A stretch of 64,000 nucleotides of DNA from Turbatrix aceti (taxonomy: Eukaryota > Nematoda > Chromadorea > Rhabditida > Panagrolaimidae). Below are positions 12,367-21,510 of the stretch, one piece after another. The stretch lies in assembly GCA_963969345.1 (NCBI GenBank), contig OZ017770.1, forward strand, positions 11,278,180-11,342,179, given 5' to 3'. Position numbers and translations under genes: made by a program. The number at the start of each line of letters is the position of its first letter. The stretch's first letter is position 1. The notes below the pieces were generated by a model. The model saw nothing but the letters and a program-made list of their open reading frames with translations, had not been told where the DNA came from and did not search any database.

Positions 12367-13605
12367 ATGTTCTGCCGTCGAATTTGTTGCTGTTGTTTTT
12401 CGGAGTCGAAAAATTCAGGTACTGAAAATTCTGTCACTTTAACTCAAGGTAAGTCTGTACCTTTATTGTAATACAAAAATTTTATTTTTTTTTAGCTCAA
12501 ATTGTCACCGTGCAACCAAAACCGACAACATCGACAGCGGCAGAGACAAAGGCTTCCTCCAATGCTAACAACCGTCTGACAACAAACGAAAGTTACAATC
12601 ACGGGATAGATAACCGAGCTTTGGATATCGAAGAACCTGATGATGATGTTGAAGTACACAAGCCACCGCAACGCGGTCTACCACGCGGTAATGATGATTT
12701 TGCAACAGCTGTAGCCGATATGGTGATCGATGATTACACAAGCGAAGCAGGAGTCGACACATCCGAAGTTCGTTTGTTTCTTTTTCTGGTGCGCAAAACA
12801 TGTTTTTGGCTAAAAAAAATTTTATAAAACAACCAAAAAAAATTTCATAATATTTCTTTGCTTATCGTTCCACTATGTTTTTTAGCAGTTCGATAAAATC
12901 GATAGCAATGTAATCACCTTGGCAAATGAAAATGATGTTGATCGTCATAAAACCGACGATGGAATGAAAACAGTCGATGATGAAGAAGAGGAAGAAGCGG
13001 CCAAACCGGTTGACTTTTCAAGCGTGCATGACTCACTTCATTCAGACGCAGTCCTAAAATCACCCGCAAAGCCTCCACGTCAATTACAAGTAGTCGCGCA
13101 AAATTTAGAATCTGAGGAACCGTCACAAACCACTCCCAAGATATGCGAAATTGAACAGGAAAGCATCGATGCCCAACACCAAGCTGTGCCACTCGAAGCC
13201 GTCGCTTGCAAACCAGAAACAAAGAAAAAAATTTCAAGTGAGTGTCAAGCAATTTTAGGCTGGAATCATTTTTTTACTGTTACAGACACCTCAGATGACG
13301 ATGAAACAACTGCATCGACGGACTTGGAGATGCTTAGCACCGGTCAGCCTTCAAATCCTCCTGGAAAGAAACCAACAATGTACGGCGACCTGGGGGAGTC
13401 TGACTCATCCGAAGAAGAATCCGAATCTCTATCCAATCCTGCAATTCTTAACAAAAAACGTGTCAGCTTGAAACACACCGATGTTGTTATCACAAGGGTA
13501 TCAGCGGTTGACTACTCCACTCGACCATCTTCAAGCATCGTACATCTCCCGCAGTCAAATCCCATGATTTTATCAGACGAGGAATTTAGCGAAAAAGCTG
13601 TCTAA
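12367..13605 (+). CDS. Unrecognised acidic, disordered protein with Cys-rich N-terminus
   Basis: Four exons (12367-12448, 12496-12767, 12886-13237, 13286-13605) join in frame to 341 residues. I do not recognise the family. The first ten residues, MFCRRICCCC, form a dense cysteine cluster next to basic residues, the pattern of an S-palmitoylation membrane anchor. The rest is low-complexity and rich in Asp, Glu, Ser, Thr and Pro, with acidic runs such as DEEEEEAA and SDSSEEESES that also look like casein-kinase-2 sites. No folded domain, signal peptide or internal membrane segment is visible. Reading it as one gene rests on phase agreement at all three junctions (the third intron is 48 nt and stop-free) and on continuous protein-like composition. 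A peripheral-membrane adaptor is a guess only. Confidence 0.7.
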
Positions 13606-15448
13606 AAATGCAAAATCTGGTAAATCTGTGTGTTGGGCGTTTGCGTTCGCTGTCGAATATATCAGTTTTTTTCTTCATGATCGATTCATTTTTGTGATGA
13701 CAACTCTTATTCCTTCTTTACTTTAGACGAGCTTTCATGACACTTGAAGCATATATACGTATATAAAATTTATCGAAACTATATTTTTTGCAATAATTTT
13801 CTTGCGACTATGTGTAATAAACGAAAAATTTGTTTAGTACAAGAAAAGAAAATCTGGTTACATGACTCAGTCAGTTGGATCAGTGACAGGATTTATCTAA
13901 GTTGTCAAGATGTAATTATTACCTCTTATTGCTTCGCGCATGTTTGTTTTTGGATCACCCCTGTGTGGTGTGTAATATTAATACGACTTTATATTTCTTT
14001 TATGAAATGTATTTCAAATTATCATTTTCATTTTACAAAATATTTTTATTGCATTTATCTTTCCAAATTTTTATTGGATGAAATACAATTAAGCAATACG
14101 TTGTCTTGGAAACTTTGAATCAATATTTGCTTCTCTTTTTCAAAAAAATCTTACCATATCAAAGCAGTAAACGGAAGTTCTCTTCGTTGGTGCCCGCCCG
14201 GGTTCTGTCGGTTGATTGAATTGCCTTTGTGGCAGCCGTGCAATTCGGTGTCTCTTCAAATAAGCAAGAGAAGAGGCCACCTCCCCCCCCCCGTTGTCGA
14301 TCGTCTGCAGCTGCTGCCTGCGCGGAGGACACAGCCTTGCGCGGTTGTGCCTACTCCAACAACACTCGGGCTGGAAAGAAGCCCTATCCCGTCATATCTT
14401 TCTCTCCCGCTTTTGCAGCAGATGCGCTTTCATGGTAGAAGAAAGAGAAGGGGGTGGCACGGATTCTTCTACGTTCACTCTCCCCTCACTCCTTCATACA
14501 TTAATCGATTTGATTTGACTTACTGTGTGCATGATGCATACATGAATGACAGCTTAATTTGAAAAGTGGATTACTTGTCTTGTGATGAAAAAATTCAGTA
14601 GTGGAAAAAGAATAACGCTGTGACTAACACAAAAGGTCTTCCTGTGCTTTGCTCACCTCTAGTAACTTTTTTTCCGATCGTTTTTTTAACCTTTATCGTA
14701 GTTCTTAGTTCAAATTTATTCTCATCACACTTTTTTGTTTGCGCGACTATGACCTGCGCAACCACGACTACTACTTCTACCATCAATCGATAGTAGAAGA
14801 CTCTCTCCTCAATGTACCATTTTTTAACGAGTTTTCGCATTTTCAAATTCGCTGCTGACTGAATGAGGCGCCTACACGACTGCCCTTTTTTCTGTCTTTT
14901 CAACCTTGCGATTGTCGATGCTCGCCACCCTGCCAGCCGAGCGCGTAGGGAGTTGGTTATCCACTGCACTGTGTCGTTTTTTAAGGTGTCATCAAGAATT
15001 TCAAGAAAAAACATAGCTTTTCCAATTTTTTTTCACGCCGTTTAATTTTTGTTCACTTTTTCAATACAATTCATTCGAATTTTTGATGTCTTGTTCATAT
15101 TTTTGTATAGAAATAGGCCCACTTTGTTTTGTATTTATTTTGTTTCCGGTTGACCTATTTACTAATCTGCCTACCCTCCACTTTTTTACGTTAATTTTGT
15201 GATCGATGAGGATTTAATCGACTTAAACCCTGACAAAAGACGAAAACCACAGTCGTCGCTTTCGGATCAATACACTCACGCATCTTTCATGTACAATTAG
15301 TCAGTTCGTGTAAAGTTGTCACTTTTTTCCCCTACGTTATGTAATTTTTTTTTTCTGTTTGTAGAAAAATTGTTCACAGATACAGCGGTATCGCGCAGCT
15401 GGTTCAACCCGGCTTGCGTGGTTGTCTATCCGCTGGTATTACCGAGTA
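13606..15448. other. Intergenic with CT-rich tract
   Basis: A 1.8-kb gap upstream of the tetraspanin. It contains a pyrimidine-rich block with a run of ten or more C near 14281-14293, GC-richer than its surroundings, and AT-rich flanks. A ttttttttctgtttgtag acceptor near 15347-15364 may process the tetraspanin 5' end. The 139-codon minus-strand frame at 14595-15014 has no recognisable features. I see no supported gene. Confidence 0.4.
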
Positions 15449-17025
15449 ATGGCACGCATCGAGTATGATCCATTTGCTGGTACCGCAAAAATCAAACAAC
15501 GCAGTCGGACGAGCGATAAAAAATCTGTCGCTAAACCTAGACAAGAAATTTGTGCTCCCCTCAAATGGACTTGCTTCTTTCTCAACTGTCTGGCATTTGT
15601 AAGATTTTTTTCAGTTAAAGAAAAAACAAAAAGATTGCATTTTTCAGCTTACGGGTATTACGGCATTGACGCTTGGTATATACCTATGCTTCAAAGACCC
15701 CCGTCCGGTGCAAGAATGGGCCGATTTCGTTTTTAATCCTGCTTATTTATTAATTATCATTGGCATTTTTATTTGTTTTGTGTGCCTTTTTGGTATTTTC
15801 GGTTCACTTCGTGACAACATATTTTTACTTAAATCCGTAAGTCAACATTATTATTTATTTTTTAAAAGTGTGTCATTGTAGTTTGCATTATGCGTATTTT
15901 TCTTTTACATTCTCGTTGTTATGGCCACTTTTCTCCTTTTTGTATTGTTTTACTCCGATACACCAGACGGAATTTCGGCTCACAGCATTTTGCTCTACTT
16001 TGTTCGAAAATACCACACAAATCGTAATCTTGCTGACTTTGTGGACTATCTCCAAGAGCAGGTAAAACATTATAGTATTTTATTTCACCTAAATTTGAAC
16101 ATTTGTTTTTGTATTTTCAGATGGAATGCTGTGGAGTCAGTTCAGTCTCCCAGGGATTTAGAGACTGGCATTCCAGTCCTCAGTTTAACTGTTCAACTGA
16201 CAATCCATATCCCGAAAAATGTGGGGTGCCATTTAGTTGTTGTAAGCGGACCGTTGTCTCTGAGGCAGCAGGAAGCATTAATCCCCTCTTACCGGCCATG
16301 CATTCGCTACAATGCTGGCAAAATGTTCAAACAAAACAGGTACAAGATGCGGAGGCGCTTATCTACGTCAGGGGATGCCTCCAGCCCTTACGGTTACTTT
16401 TTGAAAATCACGCCATCTACGTTGGTGCCATTGTCGCTACATTTATCATTCCAGTTGTAAGTGTTAAGCTAGGAAAGCGCTATTAACGCAAATACAACCG
16501 GTCTTTCAGTGTTTTTTGGTGTGCTTGACTCACCTGCTTGCTCGACAAATTGATTATCAACGATACTTGCTAGAACGTGAGGAACGACAATTTAAAAGAC
16601 GTCAACGTCGTGAAAGACAGCGTCTACAAAAGTTGGAAAAAGAACAGCAACCACTGAGCGTCAACCCGACAGCAAGTAGTGCGGTCGCATCGTCGTCTTC
16701 TATTTTTGAACTACCACCCCAGGAAGTAGTTGTTCATCCCGCAGGCAAAAAAGACAGACAGAAGCGGAGGCGGGCAGTTAGCACTTCACCGATAAAGCCT
16801 GTTTTGAGGGCAAATGTTGTAAGTGCTGAACCATCGGGTTTAACAACAATGAAGCAACCCTGTGACAATATTAAAAGCAAAAACAATAAGCGTCGCAGGT
16901 CTGATATTCTCGTCATGCCACCTCTGCCAGCACAGACATCTGGTAACCCTGCAATTAGTTCATCGACTAATCTGCGAACTCATCAGTGGGTCCTTCAACA
17001 ATCAGATCTTATGGGAAAAGTATAA
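15449..17025 (+). CDS. TspanC8-type tetraspanin with long basic tail
   Basis: A four-pass tetraspanin of 456 residues from exons 15449-15598, 15648-15836, 15882-16061, 16121-16456 and 16510-17025. The large extracellular loop starts with CCG at residues 176-178 and has eight cysteines, including the FNC...CGVPFSCC pattern of the TspanC8 class (TSPAN5/14/15/17/33; C. elegans TSP-12 and TSP-14). That class escorts ADAM10 from the ER and tunes Notch cleavage; applying this role here is inference. TM4 is followed by about 155 cytoplasmic residues, far longer than the usual 10-30, with clusters such as FKRRQRRERQRLQK and KNNKRRR. AATAAA at 17177 fits the 3' end. The ATG is the first in its frame within the exon. 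Confidence 0.92.
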
Positions 17026-17176
17026 CTTTGTACAAGCTTGCTAATTTGTTAATCAAAAAATAAGCATTCTATTAAACGTGTATTACGATAATCTTTCTTC
17101 CATTTTTCCTATCGTATTTTTCATTGCCGATTTTTCAATATTTGCCATCTCATTTTTTGTACCATGCGTGTGCATG

Positions 17177-17182
17177 AATAAA
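17177..17182 (+). terminator. Putative poly(A) signal of the tetraspanin gene
   Basis: AATAAA lies about 150 nt after the tetraspanin stop codon. Confidence 0.4.
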
Positions 17183-17484
17183 CGTCACTTTTTAGCTTGC
17201 ATAAACAAAATCTAACAACTGATCAATTTTTATTCTGATAAGCATTGCAAATGGTTGGTTACAATAATTTGCAAATTGGCGAACAAAAAAATTTGTTTAA
17301 ACGATGGTAAAAAAATATATGAGAAATTATTAATGTAACCACTTATCTGTATAAAAATGTGACAGAAAGAAAACCGAACTTCCGCTGCAGTCAGTCATCA
17401 TTGTTCGCACACATGCTCGCACACACCATTTGTGAAGGATTCGGTGTTTATGTTTGTCATATGGATGAGGGGATCAAGAAGGTG

Positions 17485-18027
17485 TTATGCATAGGTGGGA
17501 TGCACAGGTGATAGCATGCATATTAAACTTTGCTGACAAAAATCTGCAATAATAAAAAAAATGTTTTGCTTGTTGTCTTTGAATGAAGTAGTCAGTTAGA
17601 CCTATATGGCCCTCTATTTTTCATTAACTGACTTTCTCTTTTTTCTTCTTACCTTGAGTACAGCACATGCTAGATGATACGCAGAAGCCGTAAACGTTTT
17701 GTATATTACAACTTCGAGGCGAGCAAGTTGGTGCACCAAGGCATAGTTCATTTGTCATGCAAGCCTTTGACGTGCAGCACAAACCATCTGCAGCGCAGAC
17801 TCCTTCATTTTTGGGCCCTGAATAACGGACAATTAAAAATAATATTATAATTTTTTTCTAATGGTGAAGAAGTTGTGACTGCATGGAACAACTATCTACT
17901 TACCACAATGCGCACACCGAACGTTTCGACCATAACGCCTGTAGGGACACGAGTTGAGAAAGCATCCTGTTACTGTAAGTGTCAGCAGAACAAGACAAAA
18001 AAAGACAACTCTAATAGACACCACCAT
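17485..18027 (-). CDS. ntc-1: Nematocin precursor (vasopressin/oxytocin-like peptide plus neurophysin)
   Basis: Three small exons (18027-17904, 17817-17653, 17543-17485) join to 115 residues. A signal peptide (residues 1-21, hydrophobic core VVFFCLVLLTLTV) is followed directly by CFLNSCPYRRYG, which matches C. elegans nematocin as I remember it: a Cys1-Cys6 ring, a Tyr-ending tail and a Gly that donates the C-terminal amide, then Arg for cleavage. The remainder is a neurophysin-like carrier whose spacing (RCAHCGP, LCC, MCC and the final FCQQSLIC) yields the canonical 14 cysteines only when the third exon is included, which confirms the splicing. Nematocin signals through NTR receptors in gustatory learning and male mating in C. 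elegans. An in-frame TGA just upstream supports the ATG. Coding exons are too short for ORF finders to show the gene. Confidence 0.93.
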
Positions 18028-19599
18028 CACTTTTCACTCCTGGTACAAGTAATGGCAAAGGTATCCAGGCAAGAATAACACTGATAAAAAATCTCAATTT
18101 CATGAAGCTCGCCTTATAATCGGGGATAAGACAACGATAATCTCAATCCCTAAGACATCGTCCGTATCATGAGATTTATCGGACGAGTGTCATACAAGTT
18201 AATGTAGAGTAAAACATGAAGATGCCGTCATTATAGAAAACGAATACTTTTGGATATCGGAGTGATGTTTTGTGTTTTTTTTAATAATGCATAAATGTAC
18301 ACTTTTTTTTATGCAGTACGATCCATTAGATTTTCTAGAGTACTGAAATGTGCCTTTTGAATAAAAATAACCAGCAAAGTAGCAGTCATTTATTTATAAC
18401 GCATCACGAAGACTTTTATGCATCACGAAAATTGAAATGATATCACTGAAATGCAAGAGACATCCTTTGTTTGAATTTCACGCATATGAATCATTTTTTT
18501 ACAAAACGAGCTATAGTATTTTTGTTTTTTCGCAAATTGACAATTAAAGAATGATATTTAACTGAAAAAAATCTCCAAACAATAATGGTGCGCAAAAACG
18601 TCTCAACGGTTAAATCAACTTTTTTTCGTGCTTTTTGCCACTACGTCCAACTTTTTCTTTACCTCTACAGCAATACAATTTTTTTTAATTACGAAACAGC
18701 AAGTTTTTGTAAAGGTCGCAAGTGAAAAAAACTGCCTCAATCTACCTTTACATTGTACCCTGAAAAGTTAGCGCAGGTGATTGTTTGAAAAAAATAAATT
18801 GTATATTTACTGTCATCTATGGCTGATATATTCATTATAATACAGCGACAGCTTCCCCAGCTTACCGCAGAGACAAACTTGTCGCTTGCATTTCATTTAG
18901 TAAGTTTTATTATTACTAGAGACAGATTATTTATCATTATTTTTTGGACACTGAAGAGTTTGGTTCATTTTAACTAGTTATAAAAAAATTAAAATGATGT
19001 GGGGCAGAGATGAACAAGTCATCATCCTGTTTGTTTCCGTGTTGTCAAATTTATTATGGGAGTACAAGGTCTTTAATTCAGGACTTTGTTTGCAAATTAT
19101 TTTTTCACATTATAAAAATTTGCTAGATTTTTATCATTAATTAAATAAACCAAATTGTTATTGTATAACAACATCTTAATTCAAAAAGAAGAATTTTAAC
19201 GTTTTTTTGGAAAAAACATTTTGGTAGCATACAACATATTTAAAATACGTAGAAATCCTTCTTTTTCATAAAAAAAGGTTTTATTACTCCTTAGAACGTA
19301 ATGTAAAATACATTAATTAATAACAATGAACAAGACAGACACGCTTACGTTGTGTTTTGAAAAGCCGGATTAAAGTTGGAAGTGGCGCGCCCCTGTCTGC
19401 TTTTTTGAGTCATCTTTGCGCATACTCAATGAAGAAAAATTGACAAACCGTTATCTTGTAAACTTAGCCATTTGGACCGACGGATGACTTTCAGCATTCA
19501 ACGCAAAACTGACCTGAGCCGAATAACTCTTTGGTCATGCTTTCTTTTCAATACATCGACGAACAGTGCCCTCGTGGGCTTGTTTTTACCAATGAATCG
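18028..19599. promoter_or_regulatory. Divergent intergenic region nematocin / GPCR
   Basis: This 1.57-kb AT-rich gap lies upstream of two genes transcribed outward, so it should carry neuronal promoter elements for nematocin and for the receptor. An interrupted inverted repeat of ATGAGATTTATCGG-like sequence occurs near 18125-18190. No gene is evident. Confidence 0.4.
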
Positions 19600-21452
19600 A
19601 TGTCGAAAAACTCAACGTGGATTACGACGCCTTTCAACGAGTCATGCATTCACGTAAAATATTTTTGTCATAGTTTTTTTTACTAAAACTAGCAATTTTA
19701 GGAACTTTTCTTAAACATCACCGGTCAGCTGGTGGGTTATACGTTAGAACAAAAAATAGTTTACACTGTTATCTATGTCGTCATGTCTTTGATGGCACTG
19801 ATAGGGAACGGCGTTGTTATCCTAGCCGTTATAAGAAAAAGAGAAATGCGAACGAATAGAAACGTTCTCATAGTGAACTTGGCTTTGTCCAATCTTATGC
19901 TTGCACTAACAACAGTACCGTTTCTCTGGGTTCCATCCATGCACTATGAGTTTCCGTATTCGACGTTTTTTTGCAAATTTGCCAATGCTCTGCCAGGAAG
20001 CAACATTTATTGTTCAACGCTGACAATTTCGGTTATGGCAATAGACAGATACTACTCAATAAAGAATATCAACATATCGACTTCCAATCATTCTTGCATT
20101 CGTGCCATTATCATATCTGTCGCCATCTGGATTCTGTCATTCCTGCTAAGCTTTCCACTTCTGGTATACTACAACACTAACGATATCACTGTCTTCAGTG
20201 TAAATCTTTTTTCGTAAATAAACGTTTTCAAAAATATTTTCAGGTCTATCTGTTTTCTGAAAAAAACAACACAACAGAGAAAAAAGATTTTGGACTGCGA
20301 CAATGCCAACTAGAATCGACGGATGATGATGCAAGCCATGCTCGGCAAATCCAGGTAAACCCCAAGCATTTTTTCTCTTATACTTTTAGACAAGTACTAA
20401 CTCATGTTTATTTACCAAAATTTTTAGAATGCAGTGCTTAACTTCATAAGTAACTCGTATTTTTTAAGCTTTCTTGAATATTTTTCTGACTTTGTCATGA
20501 TCGACTCGCTGTCGTCTGTCGGCGTAGGCGTATTATGTTGGCGGGATTACAAACTTAGCTGTCACAAAGCTCACATCTTTGGTCGTAATCAGTTCTGGCT
20601 GATGATCTTGTGGCTCTAAAAATCGTACACACTTCTTTTAACTAAATGTGCAAATTGCTGTAACGCTGTAAATTTTTTTTGACAATTTTTATTTTGCAGC
20701 TAGCGATGTCAGCGCTTCAAGTTATATTCCTTTACGTCGTTCCTCTTGTCATGTTAGCCATCTTTAACGCACGACTCACGCGATTTCTGAAAAACAACGA
20801 ACGCCATATCATTCAAATGAAAATACAAAACCCAGGTACTGTATCTGCGCGATCCCGGACGACTACTAATGGACAATCTAGCGGGTTGTCAGAGTTTCGT
20901 GACAGCATTCATGTAAGCAACTTTTTTTTTCAATTTTGCTACATGGTGTAAAATTATAGAATGTTCTTCTTGTGCACACTGCAGCACCCTCTGATATCGT
21001 GCTTGCTTCGAAACGGCGCCGGAGCCGAACTACAGCGCTTCTGATTGCCATGGCAATGTCATATGCTGTGCTCTGGCTTCCATTTACACTCGTCACCTTT
21101 ATTATCGACATCAAGATTATCAACCGGGAAAACCTCACCAAAATCGATGACATTTGTAAGCTCATTTCAATTTTTTCGATTTGTGTCAATCCTTTTCTCT
21201 ACGGCTATCTCAACACCAATTTTCGCCATGAATTCACTGAAATTTTCAACGTTGTGTTCAGTTGTCTTTCAAAGTTGGAAGACGGGAAGCAAATTTTGAC
21301 ATCGATAAGGTTTGTTTTTTGTTTTTTTTATTTATGATTAACCCTTTCTTTGCTACAGGGATTCGTTTCTGTCAATTCTTTGCATCGGGCGCCTTTTTGT
21401 CAAAGCAGCAAACGACCCTGCCGACGATACAGGAGAGGAAGATGTTAGTTAA
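19600..21452 (+). CDS. Rhodopsin-class peptide GPCR (NPY/NPF-receptor-like)
   Basis: Six exons (19600-19653, 19702-20199, 20244-20354, 20700-20912, 20960-21309, 21359-21452) join to a 439-residue seven-pass receptor. The start gives an extracellular tail with three N-glycosylation sequons (NST, NES, NIT). Landmarks: GN in TM1 (N54), the ECL1/ECL2 cysteine pair, DRY at 133-135, RRRSRTT at the base of TM6, LWLPF in TM6 and NPFLYGYLN in TM7. Overall resemblance is to neuropeptide Y/F-type receptors; the ligand cannot be read from sequence. The highly conserved TM2 aspartate (2.50) is Asn here (LALSN, residue 82). The 345-nt intron 20355-20699 holds a 60-codon open frame I leave out, because exons 3 and 4 join in phase to complete ECL2-TM5. 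Nematocin is the divergent neighbour. Confidence 0.88.
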
Positions 21453-21472
21453 ATCCTAATGACTGTTGACGT

Positions 21473-21510
21473 GTTTTCTGTTGTCTACCCTCCGGTAGAC
21501 AACAGAAAAC
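21473..21510 (+). repeat. Perfect 17-bp hairpin, 4-nt loop
   Basis: The arms GTTTTCTGTTGTCTACC and GGTAGACAACAGAAAAC are exact reverse complements separated by CTCC. The hairpin begins 20 nt after the GPCR stop, so it should sit in the 3' UTR of that mRNA. Confidence 0.9.

Noticed and set aside
13744..14118. 124-codon Cys/Ile-rich plus-strand frame
   Set aside because: It has the composition expected of translated AT-rich DNA, with no domain or splice support.
14595..15014. 139-codon minus-strand frame upstream of the tetraspanin
   Set aside because: It has no recognisable domain and ends in low-complexity Val/Lys-rich sequence. It is long for chance but unsupported.
20434..20619. Exon 4 of the GPCR
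   Set aside because: Including it would introduce a stop before TM5, whereas 20354 joined to 20700 completes ECL2 and TM5 in frame.
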